Positions 32,749 to 43,000 of a stretch of DNA of 64,000 nt are shown here, in pieces. Where the stretch lies: contig NZ_JBHSBI010000026.1 in the NCBI RefSeq assembly GCF_042650645.1, forward strand, positions 98,680-162,679, written 5' to 3'. The notes below the pieces were generated by a model that worked only from the letters and a program-made list of their open reading frames with translations, was not told the origin of the DNA and ran no database searches. The DNA comes from Nonomuraea purpurea. GTDB lineage: Bacteria > Actinomycetota > Actinomycetes > Streptosporangiales > Streptosporangiaceae. Numbering within the stretch: the first letter of the stretch is position 1; every line of letters starts with the position of its first letter. Both the position numbers and the translations under genes were made by a program.

Positions 32749-33765
32749 CTATCGGGAGGAGTGGGCCGGGCCGGTGCTGCCGCGCGGCGTCAGCACGCCC
32801 GCCCGGTCCTCGAAGGGGGGCACGCTCTCGCCCGCGATCAACGCCAGCAGCCGCTGCGCCGCGTGCGCCCCGTAGGCCGGGATGTCGCGGGTGAGCGCGG
32901 TGAGCGGCGGCCGGACGACCTGGGCGAGCGGAGAGTCATCCCAGGCCACGATCGACAGGTCGCGCGGCACCTCCACCCGCATCTCCTGGGCCACCGACAG
33001 CCCGGCCACGGCCATGATGTCGTTGTCGTAGACGATCGCCGTGGGCCGGTCGGGCGAGCTCAGCAGCCGCCTGGTGGCCCTGGCGCCCTCTTCACCGGTG
33101 TAGTCGGTGTGCACGATGACGTGCTCGGCCACGCCCTCGCAGGCGGCCTGGAACGCCTGGTCGCGCACGGTCGTGTGGACGAGTTCCGGCAGCCCCGCCA
33201 CCCGTGCGACGCGGCGGTGGCCCAGCGCCACCAGGTAGCCGACGGTCTCGCGGACGGCCTGCCCGTCGTCGGACCAGACGGCCGGCAGCGTGCCGGACTC
33301 CGACGGGTGGCCGATGACCACGACGGGCATGCCGAGCCGTTCCAACTCGGCCACGCGGGCGTCGGAGTAGTGCAGGTCGACGAGGAAGACGCCGTCGATG
33401 CGGCTCTCGCCCCACCAGTGACGGTAGACCTCGCTCTCCTGCTGGTGGCCGGTGACGACCTGGAGCAGCAGGGCGTACGAGCGGGCGGCGAGCACGCCCT
33501 CGATCCCGCTGATCAGCCCCATGAAGTACGGCTCGACGCCCAGGATGCGCGCGGGCCTGCAGAGTGCGAGGCCGACGCAGTTGGCCCTGGCGCCGTTGAG
33601 GGCCCGCGCCGCGCTGTTGGGCCGCCAGCCGATCTCGTCGGCGATGGCGACGATCCTGGCCCGCGTCGCGTCCGACACTCCGGGCTGCCCGTTGAGCGCG
33701 TAGGAGACCGCCACTTTGGACACGCCAGCCCGGCTGGCGATGTCGGCGATCGTCGGTCGCTTCAC
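32749..33765 (-). CDS. LacI-family transcriptional regulator
   Basis: 338 residues from GTG at 33765 (AGGGAG upstream). N-terminal LacI helix-turn-helix with hinge helix (TIADIASRAGVSKVAVSYAL, then RPNSAARALNGARA), followed by a sugar-binding periplasmic-protein-like domain (IDGVFLVDLHYSD, YDNDIMAVAG, IVAWDDSPLAQVVRPPLTAL). It is third in a minus-strand run after another LacI gene and a TusA-like gene. The effector is probably a sugar related to the divergent transport operon. Confidence 0.93.
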   Translation of the reverse strand: MKRPTIADIASRAGVSKVAVSYALNGQPGVSDATRARIVAIADEIGWRPNSAARALNGARANCVGLALCRPARILGVEPYFMGLISGIEGVLAARSYALLLQVVTGHQQESEVYRHWWGESRIDGVFLVDLHYSDARVAELERLGMPVVVIGHPSESGTLPAVWSDDGQAVRETVGYLVALGHRRVARVAGLPELVHTTVRDQAFQAACEGVAEHVIVHTDYTGEEGARATRRLLSSPDRPTAIVYDNDIMAVAGLSVAQEMRVEVPRDLSIVAWDDSPLAQVVRPPLTALTRDIPAYGAHAAQRLLALIAGESVPPFEDRAGVLTPRGSTGPAHSSR

Positions 33766-33821
33766 GGGCTCCCTCCCTGAACCGGATAACCCCCCATACT
33801 GTAGGACACGAGAGGGCACCC

Positions 33822-33839
33822 CGGTTAGGGCATTAACCG
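33822..33839. promoter_or_regulatory. Inverted repeat upstream of the second LacI gene
   Basis: CGGTTA (33822-33827) and TAACCG (33834-33839) with a 6-bp spacer, 56 bp before the LacI start and directly after the TusA-like stop. It may be a LacI operator. Confidence 0.35.
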
Positions 33840-33840
33840 T

Positions 33841-34110
33841 TTAAGTCGCGTGCCAGGGCCTCGACTCCTGGGTCTCCTGGGCGGCGTCCGCCACGCGCAG
33901 CGCGTACGTGGGCCGCTCGGCCCCCTGCACGGGCCCCAGGTAGGTGTGGCCGGTCAGGTGGCACCACGCGGGCAGGTCGACGGGCGCGGCCGGATCGACG
34001 GCGATCAGGTGGATGACGGCGCCTGGTCCGGCCCTGCGCACATGGCCGCGCAGCTCGATGAGCAACTGGACGCACAGCTTGTCGCCGCCGTCCACGACGA
34101 GGTCGGGCAT
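33841..34110 (-). CDS. TusA-like small protein
   Basis: 89 residues with the TusA/SirA fold outline: start MPDLVVDGGDKLCVQLLIEL, then a helix, GAVIHLIAVDPAAPVDLPAW and CHLTGHTYLG. TusA proteins relay sulfur on a Cys in a Cys-Pro-x-Pro motif. Here that position reads LCVQ, so Cys13 remains but both prolines are absent. It starts 4 bp after the first LacI gene and is likely cotranscribed, an unexpected place for a sulfur carrier. The role is unknown. Confidence 0.7.
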   Translation of the reverse strand: MPDLVVDGGDKLCVQLLIELRGHVRRAGPGAVIHLIAVDPAAPVDLPAWCHLTGHTYLGPVQGAERPTYALRVADAAQETQESRPWHAT

Positions 34111-34114
34111 GAGA

Positions 34115-35128
34115 TCACGATACGCCCGGCGGAGAGGTGGAATCCCTGATGACGAGCTGGCACGGCATCTTGTGCACCCCGGGGGTGGCCTTGCCGTCGA
34201 TGGCCGCGAACAGGTGCTGGGCGGCGGTCCTGCCGAGCAGTTCCAGGTTCATGTCGACCGTGGTCAGGGCCGGCCGCGTCTCGGTGGACAGCACCTCCCA
34301 GTTGTCGTATCCGACGACCGCGATGTCGTCGGGCACGCGCCGCCCGCGTTCCCTGGCCGTCTCGACGAACCCGGCCGCGATCTGGTCGCTGCCGCAGAAC
34401 ACCGCGTCGATCTCCGGTTCGGCCATCAGCAGCATCTCGGCGGCGTGCCGCCCCCAGCGCTGCGACCAGGGGCCCGACAACGTCTGCCCGTACTGCGGCA
34501 GGCCGGCCTCGGCGAGCGCCGAGCGCAGCCCCTCCTCGCGGTCGCGGGAGGCCTTGTAGTGCATCGGCCCGGTGATGTGCGCGATCCTGCGGCGGCCCAT
34601 GGCGAGTAGGTGGTTGACGGCCATGGCGGCGGCGCCGACGTCGTCGGGCACGAACGACACGTCGGAGGGGTCCTCGGAGGGGCCGTAGGCGTACACGACG
34701 GGCACCGGCAGGTCCTTGCTGACCGACGGCCGGGGGCTCGTGCTCTCGCCGACCACGATGAGCCCGTCGACCCGGCGTGACAGCAACGCCCGCAGGTGGT
34801 GCTGCTCCCTGATCGCGTCTCCGCGCGCGTCGCAGAGCAGCACGGCCATCTCGCCCGCGCCGAAGGCGTCCTCGGCGCCGAGCAGCACCGGAATGCCGAA
34901 CCTGCCGACGCTGTCGGAGGTGAGCAGCCCGACCGTGCGGGTCTGCCCGGACAGCAGCCCTCTGGCCAGGGCGTTGGGCTGGAAGGACAGCTCGGCCGCG
35001 GCGGCGAGCACGCGCTCGCGTGTGGCCGCCCGTACGTCCTGGCGCCCGTTGAGCGCCTTGGACGCCGTGGCGATCGAGACCCCCGCCAGCGAGGCCACAT
35101 CGGTGATCGTCGCCCGCTTCCTCGACAT
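34115..35128 (-). CDS. LacI-family regulator of the arabinoside operon
   Basis: 337 residues from ATG at 35128. LacI helix-turn-helix (ATITDVASLAGVSIATASKA, then FQPNALARGLLSG) and ligand domain (VDGLIVVGESTS, DAVFCGSDQIAAGF, VVGYDNWEVLSTETRPALTT). It is divergent from the sugar ABC/glycosidase operon. CGAAA/TTTCG-type operators lie before both genes, so it most likely represses the operon and itself until an arabinose-containing sugar appears. Confidence 0.93.
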   Translation of the reverse strand: MSRKRATITDVASLAGVSIATASKALNGRQDVRAATRERVLAAAAELSFQPNALARGLLSGQTRTVGLLTSDSVGRFGIPVLLGAEDAFGAGEMAVLLCDARGDAIREQHHLRALLSRRVDGLIVVGESTSPRPSVSKDLPVPVVYAYGPSEDPSDVSFVPDDVGAAAMAVNHLLAMGRRRIAHITGPMHYKASRDREEGLRSALAEAGLPQYGQTLSGPWSQRWGRHAAEMLLMAEPEIDAVFCGSDQIAAGFVETARERGRRVPDDIAVVGYDNWEVLSTETRPALTTVDMNLELLGRTAAQHLFAAIDGKATPGVHKMPCQLVIRDSTSPPGVS

Positions 35129-35132
35129 GTAT

Positions 35133-35146
35133 CGAAACCCTTTTCG
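35133..35146. promoter_or_regulatory. LacI operator before its own gene
   Basis: CGAAACCCTTTTCG has perfect 5-bp arms (CGAAA/TTTCG) and lies 5 bp before the LacI start codon. Confidence 0.6.
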
Positions 35147-35180
35147 TTCACTTGTCAACTGCTGAGAACCCTAGCACCCA

Positions 35181-35209
35181 TTGACATGGACTCTTGTTTC
35201 TTCTACGTT
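35181..35209 (+). promoter_or_regulatory. Sigma-70-type promoter of the arabinoside operon
   Basis: TTGACA (35181-35186) and TACGTT (35204-35209) are separated by 17 bp. A LacI-type operator overlaps the -10 box and the probable start site. Confidence 0.65.
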
Positions 35210-35218
35210 TCCGAAAAC
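35207..35218. promoter_or_regulatory. LacI operator of the arabinoside operon
   Basis: GTTTCCGAAAAC is a 10/12 palindrome similar in half-site to the CGAAA/TTTCG site before the LacI gene. It overlaps the -10 box of the operon promoter. Confidence 0.6.
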
Positions 35219-35239
35219 CTTTAAGTCCAGGAGCACATC

Positions 35240-36508
35240 ATGAGACGAAGGCTGGCCGGGATCTCCCTTCTCGGTGTGTTAACGCTCACAGCGGCGGCCT
35301 GCGGCAGCGGCGGCGGCGGTGGGAGCACGCAGCCGGCGGACGGTCCTGTGACGATCACCATGTGGACCAGGGCGGCCACCCAGACGCAGAGCGAGCGGCT
35401 GGTCAAGGCCTACAACAGCACGCACAAGAACCAGGTGAAGCTCACCGTCATCCCGACCGACAACTACCAGCCGCGCATCGCCGCCGCGGCCGGCGCCAAG
35501 CAGCTCCCCGACGTGTTCGCGGCCGACGTCATCTTCGTCCCGAACTACACCTCCCAGGGCCTGTTCCTGGACCTCACGGACAGGGTCGCGGCCCTGCCGT
35601 ACAAGGACAAACTCGCACCCTCCCACATGAAGCTGGGCACGCTCGACGGCCGGCAGTACACCCTTCCCCACACGCTCGACCTGTCGGTCTGGTTCTGGAA
35701 CAAGGACCTCTACACCAAGGCCGGGCTCGACCCCGAGAAGGGGCCCAAGACGCTCAAGGAGCTCGCGCAGCAGGCCACCACGATCCAGGACAAGCTCGGC
35801 AAGGACGGCAAGGTCCACGGCACGTTCTTCGGCGGCAACTGCGGCGGCTGCTACGTCTTCACCTTCTGGCCGTCCGTCTGGGCCGCCGGCGGGCAGGTCA
35901 TGAACGCCGAGGGCACCAGCTCCCTCAACGACCAGCAGGCCATGACGGAGGTGTTCAAGATCTGGCGCGAGCTGTATGAGAAGAAGGCCACGGGACCGAC
36001 GGCCAAGGAGGAGCAGGGCCCGACCTGGACCGGGTTCTTCCCCAAGGGCGAGATCGGCGTCATGCCGATGCCCTCGACCACGCTCGGCCTGATGCCCAAG
36101 GAGATGAAGATCGGCGTCACCCCGATCGCGGGCCCCGACGGCGGCGAGTCGACCTTCGTCGGAGGCGACTCCGTCGGCGTCTCCTCGACCACCAAGAACG
36201 CGGACGCGGCCTGGGAGTTCCTGTCCTGGACGGTCTCCGACGAGGCCCAGGTGGAGGTCATGGCCAAGAACAAGGACGTGCTCGCCCGCACCGACCTGGC
36301 CGGCAACAAGTACTCCTCCGAGGACCCCCGGGTGGTGCTGATCAACTCGCTGGTGGCCAAGGGCCAGACGCCGTACGCGCTGCGCTTCGGCCAGACCTTC
36401 AACGACCCGCAGGGCCCGTGGCTGCGGCTGGCCCGCGAGGCGGTCTTCGGTGACTCCGCGAAGGTCCCCCAGCTCAACGCCGAGATCACGAAGTCGCTGC
36501 AACAATGA
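35240..36508 (+). CDS. Sugar ABC transporter substrate-binding lipoprotein
   Basis: 422 residues. The signal peptide ends in the lipobox TAAAC, so the protein is anchored at Cys near 22; a Gly/Ser linker follows. The body is a type-1 carbohydrate-binding protein of the MalE/UgpB class (VTITMWTRAATQTQSERLVK, GEIGVMPMPSTTLGLMPKE, WEFLSWTVSDEAQVEVM). It delivers an oligosaccharide, probably arabinose-containing, to the two permeases. No ATPase gene is in the operon; a shared MsiK-type ATPase elsewhere probably energises it. AGGAG precedes the ATG. Confidence 0.94.
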   Translation: MRRRLAGISLLGVLTLTAAACGSGGGGGSTQPADGPVTITMWTRAATQTQSERLVKAYNSTHKNQVKLTVIPTDNYQPRIAAAAGAKQLPDVFAADVIFVPNYTSQGLFLDLTDRVAALPYKDKLAPSHMKLGTLDGRQYTLPHTLDLSVWFWNKDLYTKAGLDPEKGPKTLKELAQQATTIQDKLGKDGKVHGTFFGGNCGGCYVFTFWPSVWAAGGQVMNAEGTSSLNDQQAMTEVFKIWRELYEKKATGPTAKEEQGPTWTGFFPKGEIGVMPMPSTTLGLMPKEMKIGVTPIAGPDGGESTFVGGDSVGVSSTTKNADAAWEFLSWTVSDEAQVEVMAKNKDVLARTDLAGNKYSSEDPRVVLINSLVAKGQTPYALRFGQTFNDPQGPWLRLAREAVFGDSAKVPQLNAEITKSLQQ

Positions 36509-37419
36509 CCCTGACGATCACGCGAACCGGGCGGCGGCGGGCCCACTCCACGCCGCCCGCCCGGTGGCGGAGCAGAAAGGTCCAGGGCTGGCTCTACACG
36601 GCCCCGACGGCGCTCATCGTCGGCGTGCTGTTCATCGCGCCGCTGGCGCTGGTCGTCTGGATGTCGCTCAACCGCTGGCCGCTGCTGGGCCAGGCCACGT
36701 TCAACGCCCCGGCCAACTATCTCAAGATCGCCGACAATCCGCTCTTCGTCGACGCGGTCGTCTTCACGCTGAAGTACACGGCCATCACCACCGTCCTGCT
36801 GTCGGCCGTGGCGCTCGGGCTGGCCCTGCTCGTGCAGGACCGCAGGCCCGGCATCGGCTTCTTCAGGACCGCGTTCTTCCTGCCGGGCGCCGTCGGCTTC
36901 GCCGCCGCCGGGCTGCTGTTCTACGGGATGCTGAACAACGACTTCGGCCCCATCGACCCGATGTTGCAGGCGCTCGGCGTCACCAGCGAACCGGTGAAGT
37001 GGATAGGCACGCCCAACATGGCGCTGTTCTCCACGATCACGCTGGTGTTGTGGCGCTTCGCCGGGTTCAACATGCTCATCCTGCTGACCGGCCTGCAGGC
37101 GATCCCGACCGAGGTCTACGAGGCCGCCAGGAGCGACGGCGCCAACCGCCGGCAGATCTTCACCAAGATCACGCTGCCGCTGCTGCGCCCGACGCTGGCG
37201 CTCATGCTGATTCTCAGCGTCACGGGCTCGCTGCTGGCCTTCGACCAGTTCTTCGTCTTCACCAACGGCGGCCCGGACAACAGCACGGTCTCCATGGTCA
37301 TGGTCGTCTACCGGGACGCCTTCTTCCGCTTCGACCTCGGCGGCGCCGCGGCGCTGTCGGTCGTGCTGCTCGTGGCCCTCGTCGGGCTCAACACGCTGAT
37401 GATGCGGAGGCTGCGATGA
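36505..37419 (+). CDS. Sugar ABC transporter permease (MalF type)
   Basis: 304 residues with six helices. The EAA loop for contact with the ATPase is EVYEAARSDGANRRQIFTKI, followed by TLPLLRPTLAL. It overlaps the binding-protein gene by ATGA and the next permease gene by 4 bp, so translation of the three is coupled. Confidence 0.94.
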   Translation: MTLTITRTGRRRAHSTPPARWRSRKVQGWLYTAPTALIVGVLFIAPLALVVWMSLNRWPLLGQATFNAPANYLKIADNPLFVDAVVFTLKYTAITTVLLSAVALGLALLVQDRRPGIGFFRTAFFLPGAVGFAAAGLLFYGMLNNDFGPIDPMLQALGVTSEPVKWIGTPNMALFSTITLVLWRFAGFNMLILLTGLQAIPTEVYEAARSDGANRRQIFTKITLPLLRPTLALMLILSVTGSLLAFDQFFVFTNGGPDNSTVSMVMVVYRDAFFRFDLGGAAALSVVLLVALVGLNTLMMRRLR

Positions 37420-38180
37420 GTCGCTACCTGACGCTCTCCGCCCTGGCGGTGCTGTTTCTCTTTCCGCTGGTGTGGAGCGGTTACGCCTCGCTGGAGGAGC
37501 CGTCCAACTACCTGGAGATGGCCCGCTTCGGCGAGGGGCTGGGCACGTACGCGACCAACAGCGTGCTGGTGTCGGTCATGACCGTGGCGGGCACGCTGGT
37601 CGTCTCCGCGCTCGGCGGCTACGGCTTCGCCCGCTTCGACTTCCCGGGCAAGAACGTGTTGTTCCTGGCCACGCTGGCCATCCTCATGGTGCCGTACGCG
37701 ACGATTTTGATCCCGCTGTACGTGCTGCTCGGCTATCTCGGCCTGCAGAACTCCCTGGTCGGGCTCTCGCTGGTGTTCGTGATGTTCCAGCTCCCGTTCG
37801 CGCTGTTCATGATGCGCAACGCGTTCGAGGCGCTGCCGCGCGAACTGGAGGAGGCCGCGCTGGTCGACGGCTGCGGCACCTTGCGCGCCTTCGCCAGGAT
37901 CCTGCTGCACGCCGTGCGGCCCGCGCTGATCACGGTCGGCCTGTTCGCGTTCCTGGCCTCATGGAACGACTTCTTCGCCCCGCTGATCCTGCTCAACGAC
38001 GGCGCCTCGTTCACCCTGCCGGTGGCCGTGGTCAGCATGACGCAGCGCACGTTCGGCGCGATCGACTACGGCATGCTCCAGTCCGGCGTCATGGTCATGG
38101 CCATCCCCTGCCTCATCCTCTTCATCGTGCTGCAGCGCCACTACGTGCGCGGATTCATGTCAGGAGCTCTGCGTGGCTAA
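37416..38180 (+). CDS. Sugar ABC transporter permease (MalG type)
   Basis: 254 residues with six helices and the EAA loop ELEEAALVDGCGTLRAFARI. Its N-terminus is short: it begins MSRYLTLSALAVLFLFP without the usual cytoplasmic extension. It overlaps the GH127 gene by 8 bp, tying sugar uptake to hydrolysis. Confidence 0.94.
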   Translation: MSRYLTLSALAVLFLFPLVWSGYASLEEPSNYLEMARFGEGLGTYATNSVLVSVMTVAGTLVVSALGGYGFARFDFPGKNVLFLATLAILMVPYATILIPLYVLLGYLGLQNSLVGLSLVFVMFQLPFALFMMRNAFEALPRELEEAALVDGCGTLRAFARILLHAVRPALITVGLFAFLASWNDFFAPLILLNDGASFTLPVAVVSMTQRTFGAIDYGMLQSGVMVMAIPCLILFIVLQRHYVRGFMSGALRG

Positions 38181-40005
38181 TCCTGTCCTGCCCTCATCGG
38201 GCGTCCTGTCCCCACTCGGCCTCGACGCGGTACGGCTGTCGCCCGGCTTCTGGGGCGACCGGGTGGCGCTCAACCGCGAGGTCACGATCGCGCATTGCCA
38301 GGAATGGGAGGAACGCGAAGGCTGGATCGGCAACTTCCGCGGCGAGCGCCCGCGCCGAGGCAGGGAGTTCAGCGACTCGGAGATCTACAAGCTGCTGGAG
38401 GCCATGGCCTGGGCCGACCATCCGGGGCTGCCCGCGCTGGCCGAGATCGTGGCCCAGGCCCAGGAGTGCGACGGCTACCTCAACACCCGCTGGTCCGGCA
38501 GCCGCTACACCGACTTCGAGTGGGGCCACGAGCTCTACTGCTACGGCCACCTCATCCAGGCCGGCGTCGCCCGGCTGCGCATGCACGGCGAGGACCCGCT
38601 CACGCGGGTCGCCGTCAAGGCCGCCGACCACGTCTGCCGCCGCTTCATGGAGGGGTCGGAGACGTGCGGGCACCCCGTGATCGAGATGGCCCTCGTCGAG
38701 CTCTACCGCGTGACCGGGACAGAACGCTACCTGGAGATGGCCAGGCGCTTCGTCGAGCGGCGCGGTACGCCCGCGCTCGCCGACATCCCCTTCGGCCGCG
38801 CCTACTACCAGGACGACATGCCGGTCAGGCAGGCGCAGGTGTTGCGCGGGCACGCGGTGCGGGCGCTCTACCTGGCCTGCGGCGTGGTGGACGTCGCCGT
38901 CGAGACCGGCGACCAGAACCTGCTCAAGATGGTCGAGTCGCAGTGGGAGCGCACCATCGCCCGGCGCACCCACCTGACCGGCGGCATGGGCTCGAGGCAT
39001 GCCGACGAGTCGTACGGCGAGGACTACGAACTGCCCCCGGACCGCGCCTACAACGAGACCTGCGCCGGCATCGCCTCCATCATGCTGGCGCACCGGCTGC
39101 TGCTGGCCACCGGCGACGTCAAGTACGCCGACCTGGCCGAACGCACCCTGTACAACATGCTCGCCACCGGGGTCGCGCTCGACGGCCGCTCGTTCTTCTA
39201 CGCCAACCCGCTGCAGGTGCGGGTGCCCTCGGTGCCGCTCGACGGTGTGAACCACGCGGCCGAGGGCGGGCTGCGCTCGCCCTGGTTCGACGTGTCGTGC
39301 TGCCCCAACAACATCGCCAGGACGATCGCCTCGCTGCCCGCCTACGTCGCGGGCGCCGCCGCCGACGGGCTCAGGATCCACCACTACGCCTCCGGCGAGA
39401 TCAGGGGCGGCGGGCCGGCGGTGCGGGTGGAGACCGGCTACCCGTGGAACGGCTCGGTCAGCGTCCGGGTGCTGGAGGACGGGCGGGGGCGGATCGGGCT
39501 GCGGGTGCCGGCCTGGGCCGCCGACGCGACGCTCTCGCACGTGCCGGCGTCCTCGCCCGACGCGCCGCTGCCTGAAGGCCCGGTCATCCGGCCGGTCGGC
39601 CCCGGTTACGCCGTCGTCGACGGGCCGTGGCGGGCCGGGGACGAGATCCGGCTGGAGCTGCCGATGACGCCCAGGTGGACCTTCCCCGACCGGCGGATCG
39701 ACGCGCTGCGGGGGAGCGCCGCGGTGGAGCGGGGGCCGCTGGTCTACTGCGCGGAGTCGGTGGCCGACCAGCCGCCGCTCGGCGACCTGAGCGCGCGGGT
39801 GCGGCCGCCGGTGGAGCACCACGGTGACGACGTGGTCGAGCTGGAGGTCGCGGCCGCGCTCGGCGCGGGAGACGGCAACGGCTGGCCGTACTCGGCCGCC
39901 GCGAACGGGCACGCGGACGGCAGGGACGTGCGGCTGCGGCTCATCCCCTACCACCGGTGGGGCAACCGCGGCCCCGCCACCATGCGTGTCTGGCTACCGA
40001 TCTAG
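38173..40005 (+). CDS. GH127 beta-L-arabinofuranosidase
   Basis: 610 residues, an (alpha/alpha)6 barrel with C-terminal beta domains (DUF1680). By analogy with the bifidobacterial enzyme, the zinc site is Glu295 and Cys297 (AYNETCAG) with Cys376 and Cys377 (FDVSCCPNN), Cys376 is the nucleophile and Glu279 (HADESYGED) the acid/base; all are present. It removes beta-L-arabinofuranose from arabino-oligosaccharides. There is no signal peptide, so it acts in the cytoplasm after uptake. The GTG start at 38173 follows CAGGAGC. Confidence 0.93.
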   Translation: MANPVLPSSGVLSPLGLDAVRLSPGFWGDRVALNREVTIAHCQEWEEREGWIGNFRGERPRRGREFSDSEIYKLLEAMAWADHPGLPALAEIVAQAQECDGYLNTRWSGSRYTDFEWGHELYCYGHLIQAGVARLRMHGEDPLTRVAVKAADHVCRRFMEGSETCGHPVIEMALVELYRVTGTERYLEMARRFVERRGTPALADIPFGRAYYQDDMPVRQAQVLRGHAVRALYLACGVVDVAVETGDQNLLKMVESQWERTIARRTHLTGGMGSRHADESYGEDYELPPDRAYNETCAGIASIMLAHRLLLATGDVKYADLAERTLYNMLATGVALDGRSFFYANPLQVRVPSVPLDGVNHAAEGGLRSPWFDVSCCPNNIARTIASLPAYVAGAAADGLRIHHYASGEIRGGGPAVRVETGYPWNGSVSVRVLEDGRGRIGLRVPAWAADATLSHVPASSPDAPLPEGPVIRPVGPGYAVVDGPWRAGDEIRLELPMTPRWTFPDRRIDALRGSAAVERGPLVYCAESVADQPPLGDLSARVRPPVEHHGDDVVELEVAAALGAGDGNGWPYSAAANGHADGRDVRLRLIPYHRWGNRGPATMRVWLPI

Positions 40006-40008
40006 GAG

Positions 40009-43000
40009 ATGCACGTGCGTAAACCGTTGGTGTGCCTAGCCGTGTTAGCGCTCACAACAGCGCTCGCGGCCGCACCTTCGTACGCGGCGCAGGACGACCT
40101 CGGCCTGCCGGTCTTCACCGGCGCCGATCCCGTGCCCGCCGAGCCCGTCGGATACCACCCGCGCAGGATGATGGAGGAGATCTACAAGAGGGAGAAGGGC
40201 GGCGACTCGTACTGGATCGACCGCATGCTGGCCCGGCCCGGCGACGATCCCGCGGGGCCGTGGTTGATGTCGCGCGGGCGGGCGCTGTTCATGAAGGAAC
40301 ACGATCCGTCGGTCGTCGGGTTCGGCGGGTTCGTGGCCTACTGGGAGAGCATCGACAACAGGGACGCCTACGAGATCTCCTTCGGCACCGGCCTCACCGA
40401 GGACGTCTCCCAACGGCTGCAGATGCCCAGCCACTGGAGCGGAACCTACACCGGCGACGGCCTGTCGGTCGGCGTGAAGAAGTTCATCACGCACGAGAAC
40501 GTGGCCGTGACGACCCTGGAACTCACCAACACCGGCACGGCGGCGCGCTCTGTGCCCATCACCGTGACCTCGCCCTACGCAAGGACAGCCGACGGCGATC
40601 GCGAGCTGACCGGCGTCGTGCCGGCCAGGAACAAGCTGACCACGATCTTCCCCCGGCTCAGCGGCGACGGACTGAAGGCCGCGCAGGGCGCGCTGAAGGG
40701 CTCGGTGACGATCGCGCCCGGCAAGACCGTGCGGACCAAGGTGCAGATGGGCTTCGTCACCGAGGAACTGGCCGGGTCGCGCTCGGAGTACGACGGCTAC
40801 AAGGGGCGCTCGCCCGAGCAGGCGCTGCGGCGCCAGCTCCAGGACTACAACGCCTGGTGGGCCGAGAACCTGCCCTACATCGACGTGCCCGACGACAACA
40901 TCAAGAAGTTCGTGTACTACCGCTGGTGGCTCATGCGCTTCAACTTCCTCGACGCCGACATCCCGGGCAACGACTTCCAGTTCCCGACGTCGGTCGAGGG
41001 CGCGCTCGGCTACAACAACGCGATCGTGCTGACCGTGCCGATGTTCGTGCAGGACCTGAAGTACCTGCGTGACCCGATCTACTCCTACGGGCCGTGGGTG
41101 TCGGCGGGCGAGGTCTCCCGCAACTCCAAGTACACCGACAACCCCGGTGATCCGGAGAACTGGTCGAACAGCTACACGCAGTACATCTCGGCCGCGGCTC
41201 TGGAGAGCTACCAGATCCACGGCGGGCAGCCCGCGATCCTGCGCAATCTCGCCCGTTACGCGGAGAAGGACGTCTACGGGCAGCTCGACGCCTACGACTC
41301 GAACAAGAACGGCGTCATCGAGTACGACTGGGAGGCGATGACCGGCAACGACGCCGACGCGGTCTCCTTCCACTACTACGACCGCGCCAACGAGCGGCTC
41401 GAAGGCGCCTACGTGTACGCCAACGCGGTGGCGGCGGCGCAGGCGTACGAGCTCTCCGGCGACCGGGACAAGGCCGCCGAGATGCGCGGCGTGGCCGAGA
41501 AGGTGAAGAACGGCATCCTCACCCTGCTCTGGGACGAACAGAACAAGCTGTTCAAACACCGCGACCTCCAGAGCGGCAACCTGATCCCGTGGAAGGAGTC
41601 GAACAACTACATCCCGTACGCCACGGGCCTGGTGCCGACGGACGACCCGAAGTACCGGGAGGCGCTGCGCCTGTGGGCCGACCCCGCGGAATATCCGATA
41701 TTTCCGGCCTACACCGCCAACCAGAAGGACAAGGCCGAGGCCGCGGCCCAGGGCAAGCCGGGCTCCAACAACTTCTCGCAGATCAACTCCACCAGGAACT
41801 TCGCGCTGTTCTCCAAGGCGCTGCGCCAGTACGCCAGCCCGTACATCACCGCCGAGCAGTACAAGCAGCTCCTGTACTGGAACGCCTGGTCGCAGTTCGT
41901 CGGCGGCGACACCCGCTACCCCGACGCCAACGAGTTCTGGGCCGACTGGAACCCGCGGACCAAGACCATCGGCTACCGCTCCTGGATCCACCACACGATC
42001 CTGGGCAGCAGCAACTGGACGGTGATCGAGGACGTCATGGGCCTGCGCCCGCGCTCGGACGGCAAGGTCGAGCTCTGGCCGGTGGACATCGGCTGGGACC
42101 ACTTCACGGTCAACGGCGTCGACTACCGGGGCGACGACCTGACCATCGTCTGGGACAAACCGGGCGACGGCACCAAGCACTACGCCGGGGTGCCCGAGGG
42201 CTACTCGATCCTGGTCGACGGCAAGCGCAAGGTCACGCTGTCAGGGTTGCAGCACGCCGTCTGGGACCCGAAGACAGGCAAGGTCGAGGGCGGCACGGTC
42301 GTGTACGCCGAGAAGGCCGCGTCCATGAAGACCCCCACCGAGGTCGCGCTGTCGGGCGACCGCGTCGAGGACCTGTTCCAGAAGGCGGGCGTGGACCTGG
42401 GAGGCAAGCGCCCGAACCTGGTGAAAACCGCCACCGCCTCCCACGGCGACCCGGCGGGCGCGCTGGACGGGTTCACCGTCAACGAGCCGTACTGGGGCAG
42501 CAAGGGCTCGGGCCAGGCCCAGGACTGGCTGGAGGTCGACCTCGGCTCGGCCCAGAAGGTCGACCAGCTCAAGGTGTACTTCTCCAACGACCGCAAGCCG
42601 GACGGCTACCGCGAGCCCGCCCTCTACTCGGTGCAATATCAGGACGGCGAGACCTGGAAGGACGTGCGCGGCCAGGCCAAGAAGCCCGTCTACCCTCGGG
42701 CGAACCTGAACGAGGTGCGCTTCCCCGCCGTCACCGCCCGCAAGCTGCGGGTGCTGGTCACCCACCAGCCCGGGTACGCGACGGGCCTGAAGGAGGTCCA
42801 GGCGTTCCTGACCGGCGCGGACGGCGGCCCGCCCGGCAACAGGGCGCCGAACGTGATGATCGTCCCTGACCCGACGTTCACCCGCCCGGCCCAGGCCAAG
42901 CTGGAGGCGACGGTCAAGGACGACGCCCTGCCGCAGGGCCGGCTCACCACCCAGTGGACCAAGGTCGCGGGGCCCGGTGAGGCGTTCTTCACCAATCCGA

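Noticed and set aside
40045..42180. 711-codon minus-strand frame inside the large glycosidase gene
   Set aside because: The plus strand shows a signal peptide and several clear domains; the opposite frame has no recognisable family.
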